Shown here in pieces: positions 34,189-44,300 of a DNA stretch of 64,000 bases; the stretch's first letter is position 1; every line of letters starts with the position of its first letter. The notes under the pieces are model-generated. The model did not search any database, was not told the origin of the DNA, and saw only the letters and a program-made list of their open reading frames with translations. The DNA comes from Bremerella cremea (GTDB lineage: Bacteria > Planctomycetota > Planctomycetia > Pirellulales > Pirellulaceae): positions 1 to 64,000 of the forward strand of contig NZ_QPEX01000034.1 of the NCBI RefSeq assembly GCF_003335505.1, written 5' to 3'. The translations under genes were made by a program, and so were the position numbers.

Positions 34189-34608
34189 CTACCTCCGCTC
34201 GTTGGTTAAACGTACCGAGATAGCCATCTCGGCAATGCCGGCCTGACGAACGGTTGTCAGCACGGTGGCGACTTGCTGAAAGGGAACATCGCTATCGCCG
34301 CGTACCAACACGCCTAAGTCTTGGTATTCGGCCAACGAAGCGGTCAGTTCGGCTTGCAGGTCGCTAAGATCGACTTCGCGAGTACCGAGCATGACGCGGC
34401 CATCGCGGAAGATGTTGATCACCTTCTTTTCTGGGGCGGCGGTCAGGGCTCCCATATCGCTAACTTGTGGCACGTCGAGATCGACCGCCTTTTCTATTTC
34501 GGTGAACTTCGAGCCAACCATGAAGAAGATGATCAACAAGAACAAAATGTCGATCATCGGCGTCAGATTGAGCGTCGGAGCGTCTTCGTGATGCGTTTTT
34601 AGCGGCAT
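34189..34608 (-). CDS. exbD: ExbD/TolR-family biopolymer transport protein
   Basis: 139 residues. A single N-terminal helix contains the conserved proton-pathway aspartate (LTPMIDILFLLIIFFMVGS, Asp20), followed by a periplasmic domain (AVDLDVPQVSD; VINIFRDGRVMLGTREVDL). It would pair with ExbB upstream to form a proton-driven motor. It sits third in a four-gene operon with short or zero gaps. TolR or MotB-like function is less likely because there is no peptidoglycan-binding domain. Confidence 0.9.
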   Translation of the reverse strand: MPLKTHHEDAPTLNLTPMIDILFLLIIFFMVGSKFTEIEKAVDLDVPQVSDMGALTAAPEKKVINIFRDGRVMLGTREVDLSDLQAELTASLAEYQDLGVLVRGDSDVPFQQVATVLTTVRQAGIAEMAISVRLTNERR

Positions 34609-34632
34609 GACACGGCCTTTCCGTGGGCGTGG

Positions 34633-35526
34633 TTAGGCCGCTTTCGCGGTGGTGCGAGACGAAGTACGACGTGAAGGGGACTTCTTCTTTTCTTTCCAGC
34701 CGTCCGAGGCGATCGCGTTGACCACTTCCTGGCTATGGGCGTCGATCTCGATGATTAATCGATCGACCCGTCCCGAGAAGAAAAGGTACGCAATCAGGGC
34801 CGGCAGGGCGACCGTCAGCCCGGCTGCCGTCGTTAGCAAGGCCTGGCTAATGCCGCTGGCTAAAAGCTCGCGTTGACTGGCCGCTTCGCCATTGGCTGCA
34901 ATCGCATTGAACGCGCTGATCATACCTAGGACCGTGCCGAGCAGCCCCAGCAAAGGACTAATGGTGCTGATCCCGTTGAACAACCGCAGGTACTGACGCA
35001 GTCGCGAAGTCACCCGTTCGCCGGAGTCGAGAATCGCTTGTTCGACTTCCACGCAACTGCGGCCCCATTTCTTAACCGCTGCGGCAAAGACTTCCGCCAC
35101 GGGGCTTTGATTCTCTTCGCACAGGGCCAGGGCTTGGTCTTGGTCGATGCGACCATCTTTGACTTGTTCGATGAAGCGTTTGACGAACGGACGCGGAATG
35201 ACGCGGCCTCGGCGGAGGCTGATGGCCCGCTCGAAGACAAACACCAGCAAGATGAACGAGCAAAGCCCGATCGGGTACATCAACAACCCGCCGTCACGAA
35301 AGACCTGCAGCAGGTTTTTGGTCGGAATCGGATCCCCTTCGGCGACGGCCGGCATGCTTGGCAGCGGTGCCGGCTCGGCGTTGGTGGGGACCGCCTCGAC
35401 GATTTGCGGGCGTTGAGCTTGGACTTCACCTATCGAGATCCCAACCATCACCAATAGCAGCGTGCTTCCCAGAAGCGCGCGGCCAAGACGTGAGGCTCGA
35501 ATCCGTTCTACCCCATTGTGAATCAT
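34633..35526 (-). CDS. exbB: ExbB/TolQ/MotA-family proton channel protein
   Basis: 297 residues from the ATG at 35526; AAGGA lies in the preceding gene's end. The first helix may act as a signal sequence (LLGSTLLLVMVGISIGEVQAQ), followed by a periplasmic segment. The canonical three helices then follow: GLLMYPIGLCSFILLVFVFERAI (about residues 80-102, split), STISPLLGLLGTVLGMISAF and SQALLTTAAGLTVALPALIAYLFF. This N-terminal extension is common in planctomycete MotA/TolQ/ExbB proteins. The basic C-terminus is RTSSRTTAKAA. It is separated by 1 nt from the TPR gene. Confidence 0.9.
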   Translation of the reverse strand: MIHNGVERIRASRLGRALLGSTLLLVMVGISIGEVQAQRPQIVEAVPTNAEPAPLPSMPAVAEGDPIPTKNLLQVFRDGGLLMYPIGLCSFILLVFVFERAISLRRGRVIPRPFVKRFIEQVKDGRIDQDQALALCEENQSPVAEVFAAAVKKWGRSCVEVEQAILDSGERVTSRLRQYLRLFNGISTISPLLGLLGTVLGMISAFNAIAANGEAASQRELLASGISQALLTTAAGLTVALPALIAYLFFSGRVDRLIIEIDAHSQEVVNAIASDGWKEKKKSPSRRTSSRTTAKAA

Positions 35527-35527
35527 C

Positions 35528-38491
35528 TTATTTCCTTGTCGGTTCTCGTACTGCCTGCTGGGTTCGCTGACGAACAACACTCAGCCGCGTTTCCGCCTCT
35601 GGGGCAAAGGGCGAATCGACATGATCGGCTTTGACCTCGGTATAGTACTGGGTCGCTTTCTCCCAGTTCTCTTGAATCTCGTGGCACTTCCCAATTTGCA
35701 ACAGCGCCGCCGCTTTCCACTTGGGGAAATCTTCCGGCGAGGTCGCGACCTTCACGTAAGCTCGGATGGCCGCGTCGTAATTCTTTTGATGGAAGTAGGT
35801 CTCGCCCACCATCCACTGTGCCATCGCCGCCGTTTCGCTGCCGGCAGCAACCGGCGATTGAATCACCTTCATATAGGCCGCACGGGCCTCTTGAAATTCC
35901 CCTTGGCGAGCCAAGCAGCGGCCGAGCAAGTAGTCGAGTTCGTGGGCTTGCTGGAAGTTGGGATACTTGCGTTCGATGGCCTGGGCTTGTTCGTACGCTT
36001 TGTCCCAATCTCCTTCGTGGGCATGAATCTGAGCGAGCCGCATCTCGGCTACCGGCAAGCTTTCCTGCTCGCGTCCCAGGTTGTCGGTTAGCAGTTGCTC
36101 GAACTTGGTACGGGCAGCGGTGAATTGCTCTAAACGGAAACGAGCTTCGCCGCTCCAGAAAACGGCCATGCTGTGCAGTGGTTCGTCTGCGGCTTCTGCG
36201 GCCACTTGATCCATCAGCGGGATGGCTTCGCTCCAGTTGTCTGCTTGGATCTCGACTTGGCCCAGCATATAGCGGCCAAACAACGCGACCTTCGATTTCG
36301 TCTCGGCAGCGCGGACGTTGTTTTCCAGTAACTGCTTGAGGTACTTGCGGGCTTTGTCGGTGTCGCCGGCTTTCAAAGCGGCTTCAGCCAAGCGGTAGGT
36401 CGAGTCTTCCCACAGGTCGCTTTCGCGGAAATGCTGGTGGATTTGCTCGAAGGCATCGAGCGCCTCGGCGACCTTCTGTTGGTCGAGTCGAACCCAGGCC
36501 AGGCGATACCAGATGTCTTCGGTTGGCAGCACCGAATTTTCGTCGGTGGTTAGCTTCAGCAAGATCGCTTCTGCTTCGGCGTCTCGGTCAAGGCGATCGA
36601 GAATCGTCGCACTTCGCAGCCGAGCATGCGAGGCCAGGCGGTCGGTTGGGTGGTGCTCGATCAGCTGACCGTAGCGGGCCAACGCCAAGTCGAGGTCGGT
36701 CGTTTCCAACTGCTGAGCTTGCTGATACAAAGCCCCCACGGCCAATGGGCTGCTGGGGTTTTTCGCCAACAGGTCATCCAGCGCCGAGGATGCCGAGGTG
36801 GCGTCGGACGAGGCCAATTGGCACCACGCCAAGCCAGCCAAGCCTTGCTCGACGATTTGCGGCGGGTTGCCTTCAGTGGCCATCTGTTGATAAAGCTGTT
36901 GAGCCCAAGCGGTTTCTCCGGCACGATAGGCCGTGTTCGCGATCTGGGCCACTTCGTTCAGGTACTGATCGGCGGGAATCACGTTACGATCAACCTGGCT
37001 CCAAGCTTGCTTGGCATCGGCCAACTTTTCGGCATGCAGCAAAGCGGTGGTACGACGGAGCTGAGCGATATTGCGATGCTCGGTCGATTCCAGCAAGGCA
37101 AGCGATTGATCGTACGAGACCGCTGCGGCAGCCCAATCTTGCTGTTGGCTCTGAATCATTCCCAGTAATAGAAGCGACAGCCCGCCGTAGCTTCCTTGGC
37201 GATTGCCTGCCTCTTGCAGCAGTAATTGACGGGCCTCGTCGGCTCGCTGGGTGGCGAACAACGAAACCGCCTTCAGGTAGATTTTTCGTTGGGAACTGTC
37301 AGCCTCGACGTCAACCGACGGGAACTCAGCCGAGAGAACTTGCAAAGCTTCGCTGTGGCTACCGTGTCGCTGTAGCGTGGTCGCCAAGGTGAGTTGAGCC
37401 CGCACCGTCAAAGGGCTTGCGGTGGGCAGCTTCGCTAACTGCGACCAGGCTTCGGTCGCCGCTGGCATGTCGTCTTTTTCCAAAGCGATCGTCAACAGTT
37501 GATACAGGGCTTCGTCGGCCCATTTCGACTGCGGCCAGGCTGCCAACTGCTCGCGGAACATGGCGACCGCTTCGTTCGACTTGCCTTGTTCGAGGTACGT
37601 TTTGCCGATCAGATAGTGAATTTCGTCTTGGAACTCTGGCAGCGCCTGGGCGGTCTTTAATTGGTTCAGCCGCGCAAGTGCGTTGTTCCAATCGCGAACC
37701 TGGTAATAGGTTTTCGCAATCCAGAAGTTGGCTTGATGGGCCAGGTCGGTTTGATTCTGGGCGGCCAGTTCAAATCGACTGACTCCGCGGCGATAGTTGC
37801 CACCGCGATATTCGGCGATGCCAGCTTCCAGGGCGATCGAGCCGGTGGGATAGGTGTCGGCCTGTTCTTTCAGGTCGATCAGCAACTGTTCGTACGCGAG
37901 GCCCGCTTCTTTCCAGAGGTGCAACTGCGAGTAAGCCCGAGCCAAGCCGAGCCGCGATTCGATCACCACATTCGGCGAGGCGGCCGCTTTGACCGCTTTG
38001 CTGTACATCAGGATGGCATCTTCCCACTTCTTTCCCTCGACGGCGATTTCCGCCAGGTAAGGATAGGCATGGGGGGCCAGCTTGCTGCCGGGATATTTGG
38101 TCAGAAACAGATCAAACGCATTGGCGGCAGCTTCTTTCTGATTGCTCAGGAAGTAGCACTCGGCAATGCGGAACTCGGAATGTTCGGTGAAAGGGTGCCC
38201 GGCCGCTTTGCTGAGAAACAGCGTGTGGGCTCGCAACGCTTCGTCGTAACGACCCAGCTGTAACAGGCATTCGCCCCGGTAAAAATGGACCGATCCCACT
38301 TGGGGATGATCAGGGTTGTCGGCCAAGAACTGATCGAACGCGTCGATCGCCGCTTTCCATTCGCCACGCGAATAATGGAACGACGAAACACGATACTGCT
38401 CCGACGCACGATCAGCCAGGACCGTACGAGCTTGGAAGCCGCAGAGCAGCAATACGATAATCAGTAGGCGATATTCGATAAGGGGTTTCAT
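35528..38491 (-). CDS. Large exported TPR-repeat protein
   Basis: 987 residues. Signal peptide to about residue 26 (IIVLLLCGFQARTVLA-DR), then TPR-like repeats over nearly the whole protein (YSRGEWKAAIDAFDQFLADNPDH; FLTKYPGSKLAPHAYPYLAE; YFHQKNYDAAIRAYVKVATSPED). The nearest relatives would be BamD/YbgF-type and PEP-CTERM-type TPR scaffolds of the periplasm. As first gene of the TPR-exbB-exbD-toroid operon it is a candidate periplasmic partner of the motor, as YbgF/CpoB is for Tol. The partner and cargo are unknown. Confidence 0.85.
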   Translation of the reverse strand: MKPLIEYRLLIIVLLLCGFQARTVLADRASEQYRVSSFHYSRGEWKAAIDAFDQFLADNPDHPQVGSVHFYRGECLLQLGRYDEALRAHTLFLSKAAGHPFTEHSEFRIAECYFLSNQKEAAANAFDLFLTKYPGSKLAPHAYPYLAEIAVEGKKWEDAILMYSKAVKAAASPNVVIESRLGLARAYSQLHLWKEAGLAYEQLLIDLKEQADTYPTGSIALEAGIAEYRGGNYRRGVSRFELAAQNQTDLAHQANFWIAKTYYQVRDWNNALARLNQLKTAQALPEFQDEIHYLIGKTYLEQGKSNEAVAMFREQLAAWPQSKWADEALYQLLTIALEKDDMPAATEAWSQLAKLPTASPLTVRAQLTLATTLQRHGSHSEALQVLSAEFPSVDVEADSSQRKIYLKAVSLFATQRADEARQLLLQEAGNRQGSYGGLSLLLLGMIQSQQQDWAAAAVSYDQSLALLESTEHRNIAQLRRTTALLHAEKLADAKQAWSQVDRNVIPADQYLNEVAQIANTAYRAGETAWAQQLYQQMATEGNPPQIVEQGLAGLAWCQLASSDATSASSALDDLLAKNPSSPLAVGALYQQAQQLETTDLDLALARYGQLIEHHPTDRLASHARLRSATILDRLDRDAEAEAILLKLTTDENSVLPTEDIWYRLAWVRLDQQKVAEALDAFEQIHQHFRESDLWEDSTYRLAEAALKAGDTDKARKYLKQLLENNVRAAETKSKVALFGRYMLGQVEIQADNWSEAIPLMDQVAAEAADEPLHSMAVFWSGEARFRLEQFTAARTKFEQLLTDNLGREQESLPVAEMRLAQIHAHEGDWDKAYEQAQAIERKYPNFQQAHELDYLLGRCLARQGEFQEARAAYMKVIQSPVAAGSETAAMAQWMVGETYFHQKNYDAAIRAYVKVATSPEDFPKWKAAALLQIGKCHEIQENWEKATQYYTEVKADHVDSPFAPEAETRLSVVRQRTQQAVREPTRK

Positions 38492-38790
38492 TCCTTGAAC
38501 CCGAGCAGCATTCTCGATCCTTGAGAAATAAGATCGCTTCGCGGCCAGATGATAGCCACGATGGCGTAGTCAGGTGAATAGCGGTCCCCCGACAATCGCA
38601 GGGACCAACCTGACTCGTTGGTAAAAATCGTCCTGCCTGAACCCCGGAGTTTACCTGAATTGTCCCAGCCTTGGCCGAATTGCGCGGAACCCCATGAAAA
38701 GGGCATGCCTGCTAGCAGCCTTGAGCCCTGTTTCGCCCCCGTAACTGCCCCAGTTGCACGATAGCCGCAAAGTGATAGCAGGCCAGCCAA
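38488..38790 (-). CDS. Possible small leader gene coupled to the TPR operon
   Basis: 100 codons from a TTG at 38790 (or 72 from an ATG at 38706), ending in a TGA that overlaps the TPR start codon (ATGA) with AAGGA inside its last codons. It could be a coupled leader gene. Against it: no strong ribosome site, no family, and frequent TCA codons unlike the neighbouring operon. It may instead be the 5' untranslated region. Confidence 0.25.
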   Translation of the reverse strand: MAGLLSLCGYRATGAVTGAKQGSRLLAGMPFSWGSAQFGQGWDNSGKLRGSGRTIFTNESGWSLRLSGDRYSPDYAIVAIIWPRSDLISQGSRMLLGFKE

Positions 38791-38791
38791 A

Positions 38792-39121
38792 CCTATGGGC
38801 TCATTCTGGAGAAGGGCCAGCCGTTAGCTTGCGGTTCCGTCCACTTGGCACTCCCCGCCAAGTGGGCGGCTGGTGTCCCATCGCTTCTCATTTTCTGCCT
38901 GCGGCGGCTTCGCTTTCCTCTCGGCGAATACGTCTGTCTTGCCAGGAAATTCATGGACAATTCTTCGTTTTTTCATTTCGTAGCCCTTGCCCTACGTGAT
39001 TCCCTTTCGCTTCCTGCCCGTTTTTTTCCCTTCGCGCGGCCGCCGGTATAAAAACATTCCTTTTGGGTTCAGATTTCTGACAGAATAGGGCGGGGGCTGT
39101 GTTAGTCCCGTAGGAGGAAAC
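38792..39121. other. Divergent promoter region between the TPR and sigma-factor operons
   Basis: 330 bp with no convincing gene. It should contain the promoters of both operons. A TATAAA near 39048 and a strong TAGGAGGAAAC ribosome site before 39122 are visible. No clear sigma-type consensus or palindrome was found by eye. Confidence 0.45.
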
Positions 39122-39721
39122 ATGGTCAGCGATTTCCCAGAAACTCGAGACAGCCTGCTGGTACTGGTCCAAGATCCCGCCAATCGCGAGGCTTGGGACC
39201 GATTTGTGGCCGTTTATCAGCCGGTCATCTTTCGAATTGCTTTGGCTCGTGGGCTGCAGCATGCCGACGCGTTAGACCTCGTTCAGCAGGTTTTGATCGC
39301 GGTGGCTGGTTCGGTCGAGCGCTGGGAACGCAAAGATGCCTCGTCGAAGTTTAGCCATTGGCTGAGCCGGATTACCAAGAACGCCATCATCAACGCTTTG
39401 TCGCGGCGTCCGCACGACCGAGCCGTAGGGGGCTCGGCGGGCGAGTTGCAGTTGAACCAATTGAAAGTGATTGACGAAACCTGTTCGCTGGTCGACTACG
39501 AACTGCGACGCGAGCTTTATCTGCGTTCCGCCGAGATCGTGAAGGCCGACTTTCGCCACGAAACGTGGGAGGCATTTCAGCATACCGTCATCGACGGCAT
39601 GAGCCCCGAAGAGGCGGCCCAGCAGATGGGCAAATCGGTGGGGGCCATTTACACGGCCCGCAGCCGGGTCATGTTTCGCATGAAGGAAGTCGTTCGCCAG
39701 CTTCAGGAGCAGTTGTCATGA
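39122..39721 (+). CDS. ECF-type RNA polymerase sigma factor
   Basis: 199 residues with AGGAGG before the ATG. Sigma region 2 is visible at about residues 20-95 (FVAVYQPVIFRIALARGLQHADALDLVQQVLIAV, FSHWLSRITKNAIINAL) and region 4 at about 140-190 (WEAFQHTVIDGMSPEEAAQQMGKSVGAIYTARSRVMFRMKEVV). This is the planctomycete ECF type that is routinely followed by a kinase carrying an anti-sigma-like zinc finger, as here with an ATGA overlap. It probably directs RNA polymerase to envelope or stress genes; the target promoter is unknown. Confidence 0.92.
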   Translation: MVSDFPETRDSLLVLVQDPANREAWDRFVAVYQPVIFRIALARGLQHADALDLVQQVLIAVAGSVERWERKDASSKFSHWLSRITKNAIINALSRRPHDRAVGGSAGELQLNQLKVIDETCSLVDYELRRELYLRSAEIVKADFRHETWEAFQHTVIDGMSPEEAAQQMGKSVGAIYTARSRVMFRMKEVVRQLQEQLS

Positions 39722-41349
39722 ATTCACAGGAAAACGCTTGCTGCTCGCACGAAAAACTTTATGCCCTGGTCAGCGGGAAACTCGTGGCTCAGGAAGAACA
39801 AGTCATCGAGACGCACCTCGATGCCTGCACCGCTTGCCAGCGCAAGCTAGAACAAGCCGCCGCCGATGCCGACAGTTGGAGCGAGGCGAGCGCCTTTCTG
39901 CAAGACGATCCGTGGCGCAGCTCGTTCGTGGGCGATCCGCCTGATGCGACTTCCCCCAACGCGTTGCCGATTCAGCAAACGTTGGAACTACTCGGCCCGA
40001 CTGACGACCCTGGCATGCTGGGGCGAATCGGCGTCTACGAGATTTCTGGCGTGATCGGCAGTGGCGGCATGGGGGTCGTGCTAAAAGGTGTCGACCGTTC
40101 GCTCGATCGCACGGTGGCCATCAAAGTGCTTTCGCCTCACTTGGCCAGCACGGCTGCGGCCCGTAAACGGTTCGAGCGCGAAGCGAAGGCGGCCGCCGCC
40201 GTGATTCATCCTAACGTCATCGCCATTCATGCCGTCTCGGTCGACTCTCCCCTCCCCTACCTCGTCATGCCGTACGTTCGCGGCGCGACGCTGCAAAAGC
40301 GGATCGATAACGAAGGTTCGCTCCCGTTAGTCGATGTGCTGCGGATTGGCCGGCAGATCGCCGAAGGACTGGCCGCCGCCCACGATCAAGGGCTCGTCCA
40401 TCGCGACATCAAGCCCTCGAACATCTTGCTGGAAGATGGGATCGAGCGGGTCACGATCACCGACTTTGGCCTGGCCCGCGCGGTCGACGACGCCTCGATT
40501 ACCCGCACCAACATCATCGCTGGCACGCCGCAGTTCATGTCACCGGAACAGGCCCGCGGCGAGTACGTCGATCATCGCAGCGACCTCTTCAGCCTCGGCA
40601 GCGTCTTATACACCGTGTGTGCCGGGCGGCCTCCTTTCCGGGCGGAAACCACCTTCGGCGTGCTACGTAAAATTACCGATCAGCCGCCGCGACCACTCCG
40701 CGAGATCAACCCTGAGGTTCCCCCGTGGCTGGCTTGTTTGATCGATCGCTTATTGCATAAGACATCGTCAGGCCGCTACGGTTCGGCCCATCATGTGGCG
40801 GAACTCTTGCAGCAATGCTTGGCCCACGCCACGACGCCGAACGCTCCGTTGCCGCGTGAACTGCGTTCGACCTGGCGACTTTCCCGCCGCGCGATTGGCG
40901 GCCTGGTCGCCACGGTGATGCTGGGGCTCGTGACCATTGGCCTCGCCTCGCAAGGTCGGTACGGCGAGAAACCTGCGCAGCATTCGCCCGGCGAAATCAC
41001 CGAAGCCACGGCCCCGTCCACGCCGCAGAGGAACACCCCCAACCATTCCAACATAGAAGCTGTCGCCCCGCAGCCGGTGTGGGCACCCCGTTTCTCGATA
41101 CCGCAGAAGTCGCAGCAAATCTCGCCGCTTGACGGGGAGTTGGTGCCGGAAGAAATCCTCTCGTGGGAGCCGCCACCGCAGTTCTCGCCGGGGATGCTGC
41201 TGGGCGAAGCGGAGCAACTTCATCAGCAAACCCAGCAACCATTCGCCCCGGCCGCGCCCACTTGGGAAACCGTGTCGCCGGTACCGGTCTGGTCTGAAAA
41301 TTCGGGCTCGGCTGCCCCAACTGTCAAATCCCCCGGTTACAATCCTTAA
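39718..41349 (+). CDS. Membrane Ser/Thr protein kinase with zf-HC2 anti-sigma zinc finger
   Basis: 543 residues from the ATG at 39718, which overlaps the sigma stop. Residues 8-45 hold a zf-HC2 zinc finger (CCSHEKL and HLDACTAC: His33, Cys37, Cys40). The kinase domain spans about 103-375: GSGGMG loop, VAIK lysine, LVHRDIKPSN catalytic loop, DFG, and MSPEQAR. One transmembrane helix follows (about 391-410, LVATVMLGLVTIGLA) and then a Pro-rich extracytoplasmic tail. All catalytic residues are intact. Inference: it senses an envelope signal, binds the sigma factor through the zinc finger and controls it by phosphorylation. Confidence 0.92.
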   Translation: MNSQENACCSHEKLYALVSGKLVAQEEQVIETHLDACTACQRKLEQAAADADSWSEASAFLQDDPWRSSFVGDPPDATSPNALPIQQTLELLGPTDDPGMLGRIGVYEISGVIGSGGMGVVLKGVDRSLDRTVAIKVLSPHLASTAAARKRFEREAKAAAAVIHPNVIAIHAVSVDSPLPYLVMPYVRGATLQKRIDNEGSLPLVDVLRIGRQIAEGLAAAHDQGLVHRDIKPSNILLEDGIERVTITDFGLARAVDDASITRTNIIAGTPQFMSPEQARGEYVDHRSDLFSLGSVLYTVCAGRPPFRAETTFGVLRKITDQPPRPLREINPEVPPWLACLIDRLLHKTSSGRYGSAHHVAELLQQCLAHATTPNAPLPRELRSTWRLSRRAIGGLVATVMLGLVTIGLASQGRYGEKPAQHSPGEITEATAPSTPQRNTPNHSNIEAVAPQPVWAPRFSIPQKSQQISPLDGELVPEEILSWEPPPQFSPGMLLGEAEQLHQQTQQPFAPAAPTWETVSPVPVWSENSGSAAPTVKSPGYNP

Positions 41350-41391
41350 CGCGACGCACGACGTCCGCCACAACCCCCGAGGAGTCGAAGT

Positions 41392-44300
41392 ATGAAATGG
41401 AAGCCTCTCTTCATCACCGCATGCGGCGCGGCGGTAGCCGTTGGCTCGCTGGCGGCCTGGGCCCAAGTTCCAGAAGAAACCAAGCCGACTGCCGATGTGC
41501 CCCCGGTTGCCGAAACCGCCGAACAGCCCGACAAACCGGCCGCTACGAAACCGGCTGTGGTAGAGGCGTCTGTTGAGGAGGTCACCGAAGAGAAAAAAGC
41601 CGAGCAGCCCACGGCCGAAGTGAAATCTGCCACGACGATTTCTGCTGCCACGCCCAAGAGCAGCGGCACGGCAACCGTCGCTCCTGCGGACACCCCAGCG
41701 ACGGCAACCGTGCCAAGTGCGTCCTTGAACTTCTCGGTCCCGCAACCGGCAAAGAGTACCGACACCCAGCCACCATCTTCCAGTGGTTACGGTAGCAGCG
41801 CCACAACCATTCCAAGTGCGTCAGCACGCTATGGTGGTTACAACAACTTCTCGGTGCCGCAATCGGCGAAGGGTACCGGCACCCCGCCGCCATCTTCCAG
41901 CACAGGCGGGTCTTATGGTAGCAGCACAACGAACACTCCCGGAGCGTCAGTACGCTATGGAGTTGATGGCAACAACCACTCGGTGCCGCAGCAAAGTGGT
42001 TACGGCCCGTCTACGAGCGAACCTCAGCAATCTTTTATCCCTGGCATGGCTAGCTACGGCGAACGTGTTGCGGTGATCTTCAGTAACATCGCAGTGAATG
42101 ACAGCGAGATCACCAAGTCCCTGCAAGCCTGTTCCGACGCGTACCTCATTAACGAGGATAACGGGAATGCGATGGCTCTCTCTCTCTACGATTTGGATGA
42201 CGAAGCATTGGCGCAACTGGGACGGGTTATCCAGAAGACGATCGAAAGCGATCCCCAGCCGCCGAAAAAACGCATTGAAGAAGTGCGCTCAAACAACTCA
42301 TCAGCCAAGTGCCTGCACCTCCACTTTTCTAATCGAGGCTACGAAGAGTACGGCAAGCTTCTCTCTACCGTGATTGAACGCTTGAGAGAGCAATCGCAAG
42401 AACGCCAGGGCAACCGGGTGGAAGAATTGCTGGGCATCGCTGCAGGCACAGCTACCCCTTCCGAATCCCGTACCGCAGCCCCGACCTCCGAGGCGAAACC
42501 ATCGACGTCGGAACTCGTGCTGATTCCGGGGAAGAAATCAAGTAACGGAAATCGACTCGCGACGTACTTCCATCAGGAAGTGGAGTTGAAAGAGGTCGAA
42601 GTTACGAATGCATCCATCGTGAAAACGCTCAAGCAGTTAGAAGATGTCCTGTTGATGAAGGAAAACCGGCACTTATTCCAATTTTCCATCGCTGGATTCG
42701 ACGATCAGGCCCGCGAGCAATTGGGCCAGGCAATCTTTCGAGCCGTCGAGCAAGCCCCCAACCCGCCAGCAATTCCCTTGGAGATTATGATCTTCGAGAA
42801 AGACAACAAGCAATATTTGTGTATCCACTTCTCCCCAGAAGGAGTCAAAGAGTATGCCAATTTGCTCCTGGCCCTGAGGGCACGTCTGGCGAATGAGGTC
42901 CATGAGCGACGCGATCAGATTGTGGATGTCAAAATAAATCAGCTTCTCAATGCCTCCGACAGCTTCACCACCGATTCCCCCGATGCCATGGGCCCAGGGG
43001 CCGACGACGTGCCGGCGAGCGGAGATCGCCCGGACTTGCCTGCCACAAAGCCATCGGTCCACAGTAGCCAAAACGAGAGGCAAGATGTCGTCGATGGCAA
43101 GAATCACGCCAACCAAGAATTTGTGATTAAGGACATTGGGGGCAAGGACACGGAAAGTAAACTGCAAGCGATTGCCAGGCTGATCAAGGATTGTCTAAGC
43201 GTGAGGGTGGTCGTCGATGACAAGGTGACGGAAGAGATACCCACGCCGCAGTTAGACGACGCGGCTGTCAAGCAGTTGAGCCAGGTGATTTTGCGGGCCA
43301 TGAAATACGATCGCACGGACCCCAACACAAGCGTCAGCGTTCGTTATCGTCCCAAGGAGAAAACTTTGGGGATCCTCTTTTCCCAAGCAGAGTACGCCCA
43401 GTTCGAGCAAGATCTGCGGCCGATGATCGAACGAGCAAAGACCCAATCACGTAGTAGTCTGCCGGACCAAATGGCCGGTGAGAAAGCCAAGCAACCGTCG
43501 GTCTCTCAACTTGCCAGCGAAACAACCGATTCCTTCGATGCCCCTACCGTAGCGTCATCAGCGGATGGTAAATCCATCAGCGACGAAGCACCTCAGCTAA
43601 AACCGATCGAAGCCAACGTCAAGGCAATCGCCGCAGCCCTCGAACGTTTTACGCGGGTTGAATTGGTTGTCGATGGCAAGATCGGTCAGAACATCCCTAC
43701 CACTGATTTCTCCGACACGGAACGGCAGTCGTTAGGGGAAATGATTATGCGGGCAATCGAAAAGGACCCTCATCCCCCAGCCACGCCGGTCGAAGTTCGC
43801 ATCAGCGAAAAGACAAACGCCCTGCGAATTCACTTCTCGCGGGAAGGGTACGAACAGTATGGCAAATATCTGCCAGGTCTCATCGCACGTTTGCAATTCC
43901 AAGTTAATGTGCGAAAGCAAGAGCTGGCTGATAAACGAATGGGGGAACTGATGGGGCAAACCTTTGAGCCTGAGATGTCCCAGCCACCGACCTCCAACGC
44001 AGATGAGTTAGAGATGAAGGCCGCAGTCGAACGACGCCCTGCTTTTGAACGTAGTCCTCAAGCATTGGGTAGACGCTGGGGCGGTCCCACAGGGGGCAGC
44101 GGCTACGTTCGCGGAAATTCCAGCCAAGTCGTCGGCCTGAACGAAAAGGCCATCGCCGAGGCGTTGGTGGGCAAGGAACATCTGGTGGTCGTCTCGCCGC
44201 AGCAGCAATGGGTGTCGATCCGCATACAAGATCTCGACGACCTGGGGCGGCAGAGTCTCGCCCGGGTAATCGTTAAAGCGATCCAGGATGACAAGCTCCC

